Both the position numbers and the translations under genes were made by a program. Shown here one piece after another: positions 49,499 through 59,335 of a stretch of 64,000 bases of DNA. Each line of letters starts with the position of its first letter. Within the stretch, counting starts at the first letter, position 1. The stretch comes from an uncultured Paracoccaceae bacterium. GTDB taxonomy: Bacteria; Pseudomonadota; Alphaproteobacteria; Rhodobacterales; Rhodobacteraceae. The notes under the pieces are model-generated. The model had not been told where the DNA came from. It made no database searches and was given only the letters and a program-made list of their open reading frames with translations. The stretch spans positions 434,001-498,000 of the forward strand of contig CALSOO010000004.1 in NCBI GenBank assembly GCA_943787985.1, written 5' to 3'.

Positions 49499-49712
49499 TG
49501 GGACCACAAGATGTTGCGGGTTCAAGCGTGTTGCAACGCGGTTTTGAGGCTTTGGAGTCACATATCCGCCGATTGGCGGCCTGTGGATATCTTTTTCGCG
49601 ACAATTCGCCTAAAGTTCTCCAAGGGAATTCCCGTTGGAGCCCGTCCTCGGTAGAGGGTGTGCGGACGCATGTCGTGTCCTCACGCATTTTTGAAAGTTA
49701 CAGGAGACTCAG

Positions 49713-49859
49713 ATGTCGAAGAGCATCAAATTGCTGGCAACACTCGGCCTTATGGTTGTTGTTGCTGCCTGTGCGCGCCAGCAGCAGGCAGAAGAATTCG
49801 TCGTTGTCGATCCAGAGCCAATCTCGGTCGAGCCGACGTATACAGGTAAGCTCAAGTAA
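49713..49859 (+). CDS. Tiny lipoprotein (48 aa), not in the supplied ORF track
   Basis: MSKSIKLLATLGLMVVVAACARQQQAEEFVVVDPEPISVEPTYTGKLK*; VAAC lipobox; AGGAG upstream of ATG. Confidence 0.8.
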   Translation: MSKSIKLLATLGLMVVVAACARQQQAEEFVVVDPEPISVEPTYTGKLK

Positions 49860-49925
49860 AAGCTTTTCAGGGCAGGCGTTCGCGCCTGTCCTCGCCACCA
49901 ACCTGCGCGGTGCGGAGGTGGTCAC

Positions 49926-50273
49926 ATGATGAAGCACCGTGGCTTCCCGGGTCGTTTGACGGGCACTGATTTCCAATTCACCATTCGCCGTGCAAACCCC
50001 AAAGGGGTGACGCCAATCACACGGCGTGAGCGCAAGCGCGACCGCAAGCCTGCGGACCGGCGCGCGGATGTGGGGTTCATGAAGGCGTTGTGGGAATGCT
50101 TCGGCTCCCATCCTTTCGAGCGGGGGAATTTGGACGCCGGACGGTTGTCTTGGTTCTATGGCCGTGAAGTGCTGCCCGCGACGGACGATTTCGATCCCTC
50201 TAGTTATGACGCTTTGCTGGTGATTGATGAAAGCATGGCACGGGCCTCTTTTCCTGAAGCGTTCGAGGACTGA
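49926..50273 (+). CDS. Conserved-looking hypothetical protein (115 aa)
   Basis: MMKHRGFPGRLTGTDFQFTIRRANPKGVTPITRRERKRDRKPADRRADVGFMKALWECFGSHPFERG... Confidence 0.7.
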   Translation: MMKHRGFPGRLTGTDFQFTIRRANPKGVTPITRRERKRDRKPADRRADVGFMKALWECFGSHPFERGNLDAGRLSWFYGREVLPATDDFDPSSYDALLVIDESMARASFPEAFED

Positions 50274-50613
50274 TCGGCATGAACCTGCGCAGCATTCTGC
50301 AAAACAGGCAAATCTTGGCTCAAAACACAGCGACGCGTCGCGTGGTCTTGGCGGGCTCTGTTTCGTGTTGCACAGTCTGTCCATCGGCGTGCCATCCCCA
50401 AAAATATCCGCGCGCCGTGTACCATTTCCGTACCCCTTCCCCTTATGGGCGGCCCGTCGCATCGAGCGTCGCGTCGCCCATATCTTTTCATTTAAATACA
50501 ATGCCTTGGCGGAATATTGCGCAAGCTGATTTCGCTTCTTGTCACCAGCGCTCAAACCGTTTTGATCATCGTGTCGGCCCGATGGGCGATGCAATGATCA
50601 AAGGAGTACGTCG

Positions 50614-50820
50614 ATGTCTATCAAAGCGTGGTGGATGGCGGTTGCGGCAGTCTGTGGGCTTTCGGCCTGCGGAGACACATTGGGCGATCAAGCCCTTGCT
50701 GGCAGCGCCATCGGAGCAGGGGCAGCGGTCGTCGTCAATGGGAGCCTTGTCAAAGGTGCGGTCATTGGCGCAGCGGGCAACATTGTCTACTGCGAGCTTA
50801 ACCCGTCAAAATGCCGGTGA
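50614..50820 (+). CDS. Small lipoprotein (68 aa)
   Basis: MSIKAWWMAVAAVCGLSACGDTLGDQALAGSAIGAGAAVVVNGSLVKGAVIGAAGNIVYCELNPSKCR; LSAC lipobox; AAAGGAG upstream. Confidence 0.78.
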   Translation: MSIKAWWMAVAAVCGLSACGDTLGDQALAGSAIGAGAAVVVNGSLVKGAVIGAAGNIVYCELNPSKCR

Positions 50821-50933
50821 TGCCAAAAGATCACGCTATTTAGCGTTAGGTCGATTTGGCACAAAAAAGCCTGATTTTCATGTATACTGTATCCAATGGG
50901 CAAAAAAAATAGCCCGTCAACGAGGCAGATATT

Positions 50934-51056
50934 ATGAAACGAGTACCGTACTTTTTTGCGATGGCAGCGCTATTGTTTCTCAGCGCCTGCGCCAAACCCC
51001 AAGACGCATCAAGCCGTGGGGATGTTTCCCTACTGGGGCCACTACACAGCAACTGA
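50934..51056 (+). CDS. Tiny lipoprotein (40 aa), not in the supplied ORF track
   Basis: MKRVPYFFAMAALLFLSACAKPQDASSRGDVSLLGPLHSN*; LSAC lipobox; GAGG upstream of ATG. Confidence 0.7.
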   Translation: MKRVPYFFAMAALLFLSACAKPQDASSRGDVSLLGPLHSN

Positions 51057-51159
51057 ATCTGATCGGCCCTGCGCCGCATTATGACTATACTGCAAGACCC
51101 GTCCTGCTGACGCAGGGCGGTTGCTTGCGTTCTACCCTTCACATCAAAAAGGACAGCAC

Positions 51160-53205
51160 ATGTTCAACAAGATCCTGATCGCCAATCGGGGCGAGATCGC
51201 CTGCCGTGTTATCAAAACTGCGCGCAAGATGGGGATTGGCACTGTCGCCATCTACTCTGATGCCGATCGTCAGGCGTTGCATGTGCAAATGGCGGATGAG
51301 GCAATCCATATTGGCCCGCCCCCTGCGAACCAGTCCTATATTGTCATCGACAAGGTCATGGAGGCCGTTAAGGCGTCAGGTGCGCAGGCTGTGCATCCGG
51401 GCTACGGTTTCTTGTCGGAGAATTCGAAATTTGCCGAAGCCCTTGAAGCTGCGGGTGTGGCTTTCGTCGGCCCGCCCGTGGGCGCCATCGAGAAAATGGG
51501 GGACAAGATCACCTCCAAAAAGATCGCTCAAGAGGCCGGTGTCTCGACTGTGCCCGGCTACATGGGGTTGATCGCCGATGCGGATGAGGCTGTCAAAATC
51601 TCTAACCAAGTCGGCTATCCGGTGATGCTGAAAGCCTCTGCCGGGGGGGGCGGCAAGGGCATGCGCATCGCATGGAACGACGCGGAAGCCCGCGAAGGCT
51701 TCCAGTCCTCAAAGAACGAGGCGGCCAACAGTTTTGGCGATGACCGAATCTTTATTGAAAAGTTCGTTACACAACCCCGCCACATCGAAATTCAGGTTTT
51801 GTGCGACAGCCATGGCAACGGCATCTACTTGGGCGAGCGCGAGTGCTCTATCCAGCGCCGCCAGCAAAAAGTCGTCGAAGAAGCCCCAAGCCCGTTCCTT
51901 GATGAGACCACCCGCCGCGCGATGGGTGAGCAGGCGGTCGCATTGGCGCAGGCTGTGGATTATGCCAGCGCGGGCACCGTGGAATTCATCGTCGACAGTG
52001 AAAAGAACTTCTATTTCCTCGAGATGAACACGCGTCTTCAGGTGGAGCATCCTGTCACAGAGCTGATCACGGGTGTTGATCTGGTTGAGCAGATGATCCG
52101 CGTGGCCAACGGCGAAGCGCTGAGCATCACGCAAGATGACGTCACTTTGACAGGGTGGGCCATCGAAAACCGCCTCTATGCCGAAGACCCGTATCGGGGC
52201 TTCTTGCCATCGATCGGTCGTTTGACGCGCTACCGCCCGCCGATGGAACAGGCCGCAGGTCCCTTGTTGGTGAACGACAAATGGCAAGGGGATGCGCCCT
52301 CCGGTGCGATTGCCGTACGCAATGACACGGGCGTCTATGAAGGCGGTGAGATCAGCATGTACTACGATCCGATGATCGCCAAGCTGTGCACGTGGGCCCC
52401 GACGCGTGAGGCCGCGATCGAAGCGATGCGCGTTGCCTTGGACAGTTTCGAGGTTGAAGGTATCGGGCATAACTTGCCGTTTTTGTCAGCTGTCATGGAT
52501 CATCCGATCTTTATCGCGGGTGAAATGACAACAGCCTTTATTGAAGAACAATATCCCGATGGATTTGAAGGGGTTGAACTGCCGGATGCAGATTTGCGCC
52601 GCATTGCGTCGGCCACTGCGGCGATGCATCGCGTTGCCGAAATCCGTCGCGCACGGGTGTCGGGCCGGATGGACAACCACGAGCGTAAAGTGGGCACGGA
52701 TTGGAACGTCACGCTCCAAGGGCAGTCTTTTGACGTGGTGATCAGCGCGGATCATGACGGCTCTACCGTCGCGTTTGATGACGGGACGTCCATGCGGGTG
52801 TCCGGCGCTTGGACCCCGGGGGACCAATTGGCGGAAATGTCCGTCGACGGCGCGCCTTTGGTGCTCAAAGTGGGCAAAATCAGCGGTGGTTTCCGGATCC
52901 GGACGCGCGGTGCCGATATCAAAGTGCATGTGCGTACACCGCGTCAGGCGGAACTGGCGCGCAAAATGCCGGAAAAACTGCCGCCAGACACGTCCAAGCT
53001 TCTGCTGTGCCCGATGCCGGGTCTTGTTGTGAAGCTGGACGTGGCCGAAGGCGACGAAGTTCAGGAAGGGCAGGCGCTGTGCACGATCGAGGCGATGAAG
53101 ATGGAAAACATCCTGCGCGCCGAAAAGAAGGGCACAGTGACCAAGATCAACGCCAGTGCCGGCGACAGCCTGGCTGTTGATGACGTGATCATGGAGTTCG
53201 AATAA
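51160..53205 (+). CDS. pccA: Propionyl-CoA carboxylase alpha subunit (biotin carboxylase plus biotin carboxyl carrier)
   Basis: MFNKILIANRGEIACRVIKTARKMGIGTVAIYSDAD; C-terminal biotinyl motif EAMKMENILRAE. Confidence 0.95.
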   Translation: MFNKILIANRGEIACRVIKTARKMGIGTVAIYSDADRQALHVQMADEAIHIGPPPANQSYIVIDKVMEAVKASGAQAVHPGYGFLSENSKFAEALEAAGVAFVGPPVGAIEKMGDKITSKKIAQEAGVSTVPGYMGLIADADEAVKISNQVGYPVMLKASAGGGGKGMRIAWNDAEAREGFQSSKNEAANSFGDDRIFIEKFVTQPRHIEIQVLCDSHGNGIYLGERECSIQRRQQKVVEEAPSPFLDETTRRAMGEQAVALAQAVDYASAGTVEFIVDSEKNFYFLEMNTRLQVEHPVTELITGVDLVEQMIRVANGEALSITQDDVTLTGWAIENRLYAEDPYRGFLPSIGRLTRYRPPMEQAAGPLLVNDKWQGDAPSGAIAVRNDTGVYEGGEISMYYDPMIAKLCTWAPTREAAIEAMRVALDSFEVEGIGHNLPFLSAVMDHPIFIAGEMTTAFIEEQYPDGFEGVELPDADLRRIASATAAMHRVAEIRRARVSGRMDNHERKVGTDWNVTLQGQSFDVVISADHDGSTVAFDDGTSMRVSGAWTPGDQLAEMSVDGAPLVLKVGKISGGFRIRTRGADIKVHVRTPRQAELARKMPEKLPPDTSKLLLCPMPGLVVKLDVAEGDEVQEGQALCTIEAMKMENILRAEKKGTVTKINASAGDSLAVDDVIMEFE

Positions 53206-53216
53206 GGGCTATGCAA

Positions 53217-53270
53217 AGGCCGCGCAGCATATTGATGAAGGGTGGTTACCCTTCGGAGCTTGCGGCCTCT
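53217..53270. terminator. Two-tier terminator-like structure after pccA, overlapping the 3' end of the convergent gene
   Basis: AGGCCGC (53217-53223) / GCGGCCT (53262-53268) enclosing GAAGGGT-GGTT-ACCCTTC (53237-53254), followed by CTTTTT. Confidence 0.6.
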
Positions 53271-53704
53271 TTTTCTTCGCGAATCTCGCGCTTGCGCATC
53301 GGCATTTTGTCGATGCTGCGAGAGATTTCGCGCACGTCCCACGGGAACGGCTTACGCAGCTTCACACCGCCATCTTTGCCGATAATGACCAGCATAAAGC
53401 CTCTTGGGCGCAATTTGAGCCGGAGGTCGGATTTATCTGCAGGGACGGTGTCGGTCAGAACAATGACGTCACGATCCGCAAGATCAGGCAGTCCGGCTCT
53501 CAGCAAGTCGATTTGCTCGGTAAATCGTGGGTCCGCGTCGGTGTCCGCAAACACGACGATGGCTCTCTTTTTCCAAACAAATTGCGGCAAATCTTTTGCG
53601 TCAACCTGTCCAAAGACCGCGTCTTCGGGTGTTTGTGCTGTATCTTCCGCAACAGCGGGAAGGGCGAAAAAGCTTGCCAAAACAATGGGTAGTAGTGATT
53701 TCAT
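53246..53704 (-). CDS. Secreted DUF4174-like protein
   Basis: Signal peptide MKSLLPIVLASFFALPAVA; RAIVVFADTDADPRFTEQIDLL...FMLVIIGKDGGVKLRKPFPWDVREISRSIDKMPMR. Confidence 0.78.
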   Translation of the reverse strand: MKSLLPIVLASFFALPAVAEDTAQTPEDAVFGQVDAKDLPQFVWKKRAIVVFADTDADPRFTEQIDLLRAGLPDLADRDVIVLTDTVPADKSDLRLKLRPRGFMLVIIGKDGGVKLRKPFPWDVREISRSIDKMPMRKREIREEKEAASSEG

Positions 53705-53866
53705 GTGCGCTCCTGTTGAAGGGAAGATAAACCTTTCTGCGGGGATTTCGATGGGGATTGATCACTTTTTTAACGTTAATGCCATCGCAACCGGTGTGCG
53801 GTCATGAAAGACACATACCCGTTGAATTGGTCGAGCAGGGCGGCCCCACAAAGAGCAGGGCGCACT

Positions 53867-54808
53867 ATGGACGTTATTCTACACCTTGGTGTGCATCGCA
53901 CCGGAAGCACAACGTTTCAAAGCTATATGCGACGCAACACAGACACTTTACGCGCGAGGCAAGTCGGGTTTTGGGGACCGCAACGCACCCGAAAAGGGTT
54001 TTTTGCAGGGGTGCTGCCTGTTCCCGGAGCCTCCACGGGCCGTGATCTGCAGGACCGGGCACGCGGGCGCGTCCAAATGCACCTTGAGCACTCCGAGCAG
54101 CAAGGGATGCAGGCGCTGGTGGTGAGCGAAGAGAACATGACAGGTTCAGTGCGCCAGAACTTGCGGACGAAGTCCCTGTATCCTGCGGTTGGCGAACGTA
54201 TGGCCCGTTTCGGTCGGGCGTTTGACGGGCGCATCAGTGAAGTCGTCCTTAATATCCGCTCTCAGGACATGTATTGGGCCTCGGCGGCTGCCTATGGTGT
54301 TTCGCGTGGGCATCCGCTGCCGGACAAAGGTGCAATTGACCGGCTTGCAACTGCACCGCGCACATGGCGTGATGTGATCACCGATATTTCATGTGCTTTG
54401 CCTGAAGTCCCAATCTGGGTGCTTCCGTTTGAAGTTTTTGCAGGCCGTCCCGACGATATGCTGCGCGCTGGCACTGGCATCGATGCGCCCCTGAACGCGC
54501 AAAGTGAATGGCTGAACCGCGCCCCTGATGCGGCAGCTTTGCGCGACGTTTTGTTCGACCGCGGGGTGGTTCCGCATCTGCCCGTGGACAGCCGCGCGCG
54601 CTGGCAGCCGTTTGACACAGAACAACGCGCAGCCCTGCGCGAAGCTTACGCTGATGATTTGCACTGGTTGGTATCTGGTGCAGATGGGATGGCGACGTTG
54701 ACAGAGGATCCGAACCGGAGAAGAGCAGGGCACACCCTGCCGTTCCAGTCGCAAAACAGAGGACATTTACATGACAAACAAGAAAGAGACGTGGCGCAGT
54801 CTGGCTGA
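53867..54808 (+). CDS. Sulfotransferase-like protein
   Basis: [22 protein letters not shown]-loop/5'-PSB-like motif; 3' end overlaps the mcm start. Confidence 0.65.
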   Translation: MDVILHLGVHRTGSTTFQSYMRRNTDTLRARQVGFWGPQRTRKGFFAGVLPVPGASTGRDLQDRARGRVQMHLEHSEQQGMQALVVSEENMTGSVRQNLRTKSLYPAVGERMARFGRAFDGRISEVVLNIRSQDMYWASAAAYGVSRGHPLPDKGAIDRLATAPRTWRDVITDISCALPEVPIWVLPFEVFAGRPDDMLRAGTGIDAPLNAQSEWLNRAPDAAALRDVLFDRGVVPHLPVDSRARWQPFDTEQRAALREAYADDLHWLVSGADGMATLTEDPNRRRAGHTLPFQSQNRGHLHDKQERDVAQSG

Positions 54809-56900
54809 AGCCGAACTGCGCGGCAGGCCACTGGATGACCTGACGTGGAAAACCCTCGAAGGAATCGAGGTGCAGCCCATCTACACCGAAGAAGACCTTG
54901 AGGATGTCACGCACTTGGGAACGATCCCGGGCGCTGCGCCCTACACCCGTGGCGTTAAAGCGACGATGTATGCGGGCCGCCCTTGGACCATCCGACAGTA
55001 TGCAGGATTTTCGACAGCGGAAGAATCCAACGCCTTCTACCGCCGTGGATTGGCAGCGGGTCAGCAGGGGGTGTCCGTCGCCTTTGATCTGGCGACGCAC
55101 CGTGGTTACGACAGCGATCATGAGCGGGTCATGGGGGATGTCGGTAAGGCGGGTGTTGCGATCGACAGCGTCGAGGACATGAAGATCCTGTTTGACGGGA
55201 TCCCTTTGGACAAAGTCTCTGTGTCGATGACGATGAACGGGGCTGTCATTCCGATTCTGGCCAGCTTCATCGTGGCAGGAGAAGAGCAAGGGCACGACAA
55301 ATCCGTGCTGGCTGGCACCATTCAGAATGACATCCTGAAAGAGTTCATGGTGCGCAATACCTACATTTACCCGCCGGAACCCTCCATGCGGATCATTGCG
55401 GATATTATCGAGTACACGTCGGCTGAGATGCCGAAATTCAACTCGATTTCGATCTCTGGCTATCACATGCAAGAAGCGGGTGCGAACCTTGTGCAGGAGC
55501 TGGCGTTTACGCTGGCTGACGGACGTGAATACGTGCGCGCCGCGATTGAACGGGGTATGGATGTCGATCAATTTGCGGGGCGGTTGAGTTTCTTCTTTGC
55601 GATTGGCATGAACTTTTTCATGGAAACGGCCAAGTTGCGCGCCGCCCGCTTGCTGTGGCATCGGATCATGTCCGAGTTCGAGCCGAAGAACCCGAAGTCC
55701 TCTATGCTGCGCACACACTGCCAGACGTCGGGTGTGAGTTTGCAGGAGCAGGACCCCTACAACAATGTTGTGCGCACGGCCTATGAAGCGATGGCTGCTG
55801 CGCTTGGTGGCACGCAATCGTTGCACACCAATGCGTTGGACGAAGCGATTGCTTTGCCAACAGATTTCAGCGCCCGTATTGCCCGCAATACACAGTTGAT
55901 TTTGCAAGAGGAAACGGGTGTGACCAACGTCGTCGATCCTTTGGCGGGCTCTTACTATGTTGAGAAATTGACACATGACATGGCGGAAGCGGCATGGACG
56001 TTGATTGGTGAAGTCGAGGAATTGGGCGGCATGACCAAGGCGGTTGCGTCTGGCATGCCCAAGCTGCGCATCGAAGAAGCGGCTGCGACACGTCAGGCGA
56101 AAATCGACCGTGGCCAGGAGGTCATTGTGGGCGTCAACAAATACCGCCTCGAGAAAGAAGACGCGATCGACATTCTGGACATCGACAACGCGGCTGTTCG
56201 TGAAAGCCAGATCGTGCGTTTAACCCGGATCAAGGGTGAGCGCGATGATGCGGCCTGTACTGCAGCTCTTGAAGAATTGACGCGACGCGCAAGCGAAGGT
56301 GGCAACCTGTTGGAAGGTGCTGTTGAGGCGGCGCGCGCGCGGGCCAGCGTGGGGGAGATCAGCATGGCAATGGAAAAAGTGTTCGGGCGTCACCGCGCAG
56401 AGGTCAAGACATTGGCTGGCGTATACGGTGCCGCCTATGAAGGGGACGCAGGCTTTGCCGCGATCCAGAAATCCGTTGAGGACTTCGCCGAGGCCGAAGG
56501 GCGCCGACCCCGCATGTTGGTTGTGAAGATGGGGCAGGATGGTCACGACCGCGGCGCCAAAGTTATTGCGACGGCTTTTGCAGATATCGGCTTTGATGTG
56601 GATGTGGGACCATTGTTCCAGACACCGGCAGAAGCCGCTCAAGATGCGGTGGACAATGATGTGCATGTGATCGGCATCAGCTCTCAAGCGGCGGGACACA
56701 AAACACTGGCGCCGCAGCTCGTCAAAGCCCTCAAAGAGGCAGGCGCCGAGGACATCATCGTCATTTGTGGCGGGGTTATTCCACAACAGGATTATCAGTT
56801 CCTGTATGACAGCGGCGTAAAAGCGATTTTTGGACCCGGCACCAATATCCCGAAAGCCGCGTCCGAAATCCTTGATATCATTCGCGCTACACGCACCTGA
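54771..56900 (+). CDS. scpA: Methylmalonyl-CoA mutase
   Basis: [30 protein letters not shown]12 motif [25 protein letters not shown]. Confidence 0.96.
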   Translation: MTNKKETWRSLAEAELRGRPLDDLTWKTLEGIEVQPIYTEEDLEDVTHLGTIPGAAPYTRGVKATMYAGRPWTIRQYAGFSTAEESNAFYRRGLAAGQQGVSVAFDLATHRGYDSDHERVMGDVGKAGVAIDSVEDMKILFDGIPLDKVSVSMTMNGAVIPILASFIVAGEEQGHDKSVLAGTIQNDILKEFMVRNTYIYPPEPSMRIIADIIEYTSAEMPKFNSISISGYHMQEAGANLVQELAFTLADGREYVRAAIERGMDVDQFAGRLSFFFAIGMNFFMETAKLRAARLLWHRIMSEFEPKNPKSSMLRTHCQTSGVSLQEQDPYNNVVRTAYEAMAAALGGTQSLHTNALDEAIALPTDFSARIARNTQLILQEETGVTNVVDPLAGSYYVEKLTHDMAEAAWTLIGEVEELGGMTKAVASGMPKLRIEEAAATRQAKIDRGQEVIVGVNKYRLEKEDAIDILDIDNAAVRESQIVRLTRIKGERDDAACTAALEELTRRASEGGNLLEGAVEAARARASVGEISMAMEKVFGRHRAEVKTLAGVYGAAYEGDAGFAAIQKSVEDFAEAEGRRPRMLVVKMGQDGHDRGAKVIATAFADIGFDVDVGPLFQTPAEAAQDAVDNDVHVIGISSQAAGHKTLAPQLVKALKEAGAEDIIVICGGVIPQQDYQFLYDSGVKAIFGPGTNIPKAASEILDIIRATRT

Positions 56901-56908
56901 TTGACAAA

Positions 56909-56936
56909 AAAAGGGCCCCGACTTTGGGGCCCTTTT
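56909..56936. terminator. Bidirectional intrinsic terminator between scpA and the collar-domain gene
   Basis: AAAAGGGCCCC-GACTTT-GGGGCCCTTTT, perfect 11-bp stem. Confidence 0.85.
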
Positions 56937-56953
56937 CGTATGTTTCGCGTCGA

Positions 56954-57562
56954 TCAGCTGCGCGACGGGAAAAGGCCCTCTGTCGCGATGCACCAGTTCA
57001 TCACCAGATAGGGGTTCATAACCTGAATAGCTTGGCCGCCACCTGTCGAAGACAGCATGCTTGGGTCCATGCGGGAATCTGCAGGCCCGTCATGATAGTT
57101 TTTCGAGCCATCACTGGCTTTCGCCAAAAGATCGGTCACTGGCCCGCCTTTGTCGCCGGTTTGATTGACCGCAACAACCAGGTGATTGTGCGCGGGCAAT
57201 TGAGCTTCGGTCATGACGACTGCCTCAGCTCCGCCTCTTTGGCCCATGCTGCGCGGCGTCAGACCAGGACCGGTCCCTTGATGCATCGGAAAACGTCCCC
57301 GCAAGTCTGGAAGTGCGAATGTTGTGCGTCCATCCCCGCCATACGTGGTTCCCAAAAGTGAGAAAAGCGCGGAAAACTGACTGATGGCGAGAATTTGACC
57401 GTTCGCTGCAGCAGTGCTGCGCTGGCAGAAGTTAAATCCGACAGGGACCAATTGGCCCAGGTAAAAGTCTTGTGCGGACGCGCTTTGTGGTGCCAATGCC
57501 GTGCCGAATGTCAAAACAGCAGCGGTTTTTATACCGGTCATGATAGATTTTGTAAGTTTCAT
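56954..57562 (-). CDS. Secreted phage-tail-collar (microcystin-dependent-like) domain protein
   Basis: Signal peptide (TAAVLTFGTALAPQSASAQ); FSLLGTTYGGDGRTTFALPDLRGRFPMHQGTGPG; HNHLVVAVN. Confidence 0.85.
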   Translation of the reverse strand: MKLTKSIMTGIKTAAVLTFGTALAPQSASAQDFYLGQLVPVGFNFCQRSTAAANGQILAISQFSALFSLLGTTYGGDGRTTFALPDLRGRFPMHQGTGPGLTPRSMGQRGGAEAVVMTEAQLPAHNHLVVAVNQTGDKGGPVTDLLAKASDGSKNYHDGPADSRMDPSMLSSTGGGQAIQVMNPYLVMNWCIATEGLFPSRS

Positions 57563-57654
57563 TTTCGTATCCTTCGTCGTGCCTAAAGGGGAGATCCCGG
57601 TTCAAACACATTAATTGACTGGCGCTTATGAGCGCCGAATGGAGTTAAATGCGA

Positions 57655-58269
57655 TCAGTTCCGTGACGGGTAAATGCCGAAGAGCACGATGCACCAATTT
57701 ACCACAAGGTAAGGGTTTGACGTGTTGATCGATGGTGTCGTGACACCTGTCGTACTGATCATGGTGGGGTCCATACGGACATCCTCCGGTCCGTCATGGT
57801 AGTTGCTTGACCCGTTTGAAGCTTTTGAAATAAAGTCTGTGACAGGGCCGCCTTTGTCGCCGACCTGATTAACCGCGCCGACAAGGTGCGTGTGCGATGC
57901 CAGTTGGTTGACTGTCAGAAGGGATTGGTCGCTTCCTTGCCGTTGGCCAATTTGCCGGATACTCAGGCCAGGCCCGGATCCCTGGCTGGTTGGAAAACGT
58001 CCGCGCAAATCAGGTAGGGCAAAAGTTGTTCTGCCATCTCCACCGTATATGTTTCCCAAAAGCGAGAACAAGGCGGTGTTGTCGGCTATCGGAAGCACTT
58101 GCCCGTCCAATCGAGCGGTTCCTCGCGGACAAAAGTTGAAGCCGACCGCGAAGGTTTCTCCGATGGTTTGCGGTTGCGCTGCCGCATCCTGAGGCGCACC
58201 TATCGCGCCAAGCGATAAGATGGCTGCGCCAAGCGCCCCTAAGTATCGCTTTTTAATAGTGGTTTTCAT
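57655..58269 (-). CDS. Secreted phage-tail-collar domain protein, tandem paralogue
   Basis: Signal peptide; FSLLGNIYGGDGRTTFALPDLRGRFPTSQGSGPGLSIRQIGQR; HTHLVGAVN. Confidence 0.85.
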   Translation of the reverse strand: MKTTIKKRYLGALGAAILSLGAIGAPQDAAAQPQTIGETFAVGFNFCPRGTARLDGQVLPIADNTALFSLLGNIYGGDGRTTFALPDLRGRFPTSQGSGPGLSIRQIGQRQGSDQSLLTVNQLASHTHLVGAVNQVGDKGGPVTDFISKASNGSSNYHDGPEDVRMDPTMISTTGVTTPSINTSNPYLVVNWCIVLFGIYPSRN

Positions 58270-58554
58270 TTATCTTCCCCTGTTTATATGGGGTTCCATA
58301 GCCAGAAACACTTTGGGCAATCGCCCCATAAAAATAATTTTAAAATCTCGTACTCGTATGATTAACCGTGACACTGGTTGTACCAATCTGTCAATACTGA
58401 TGGTTGCATGAACGGTTTTCTTTTGTGATATCAGTCGTGTGCAGTAAAATTGCAGTGCCCGGTCATTGGGCACATTTCACGGGCCTGTTGGATGCGGCAG
58501 CATGTTGCTTACATAGCACGCAGTGTTTGTAGCGGGCATGAAGGAGAATTGACT

Positions 58555-59166
58555 ATGATGGATTTGGATCACTTGGCCGTTGCCGGAGCGACATTGGCGC
58601 AGGCGCAAGGCCACGTTGAGGATGCATTGGGCATCTCTTTGCAAGTTGGGGGGGAGCATGACGTTTTTTACACCCACAATGCATTGATCGGGTTGGAGGA
58701 CGGTCTGTACCTCGAGGCGATTGCGATCAATCCTGACGCAGAGACACCGGAGCGGCCGCGCTGGTTTGATTTGGATCGGTTTTCTGGTGCTGCGCGCTTG
58801 AGCAACTGGATTTGTCGCACACATACACTGGAGGAAACCATGGGCCTCATGCCCCGCGGGATCGGTGCGCCTGTGGCATTGAGCAGAGCAGATCTGCGTT
58901 GGCGGATGGTTGTCCCCGAAGACGGGATTTTGCCCTATGACAACATGTGCCCCGCTCTTATCCAATGGGACGCAGGTGTTCATCCAGCGAAACGTCTGCA
59001 GGCTTCAGGCTGCCGCTTATTGCGTCTCACTGTGTCTCATCCAGATGCTGAGAGGCTGAATGCAACGCTTGCACCGTTGCTTAACGATGACAGGATCGCA
59101 TTGGAAACAGGGGCAGCTGGATTGCAAGCCGACTTTGAAACGCCACATGGGAGACGGGTCTTGTGA
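58555..59166 (+). CDS. VOC/glyoxalase-like family protein
   Basis: MMDLDHLAVAGATLAQAQGHVEDALGISLQVGGEHDVFYTHNALIGLEDGLYLEAIAINP. Confidence 0.8.
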   Translation: MMDLDHLAVAGATLAQAQGHVEDALGISLQVGGEHDVFYTHNALIGLEDGLYLEAIAINPDAETPERPRWFDLDRFSGAARLSNWICRTHTLEETMGLMPRGIGAPVALSRADLRWRMVVPEDGILPYDNMCPALIQWDAGVHPAKRLQASGCRLLRLTVSHPDAERLNATLAPLLNDDRIALETGAAGLQADFETPHGRRVL

Positions 59167-59335
59167 TCAGGGTCCGCTCCGGGACAATATGTTTTCGTGA
59201 GAAACCGGATTATGAGTTGTACGTGCGAATTTCGCTTGGATTTTGAATTTCTGCGGCGACATGCGCTCTTTTATTGAATTGGAAATTGAGATGATCTGCA
59301 CTGACTCTTCCGGCAAGGACCGCTAGGGTACACCT

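Noticed and set aside
50279-51178. 299-aa plus ORF spanning the small lipoprotein region
   Set aside because: Random-looking composition and conflicts with lipoprotein ORFs that have signal peptides and ribosome sites.
56954-58269. Prophage remnant
   Set aside because: Only collar-domain proteins with signal peptides are present; no integrase, capsid, tail or lysis genes.
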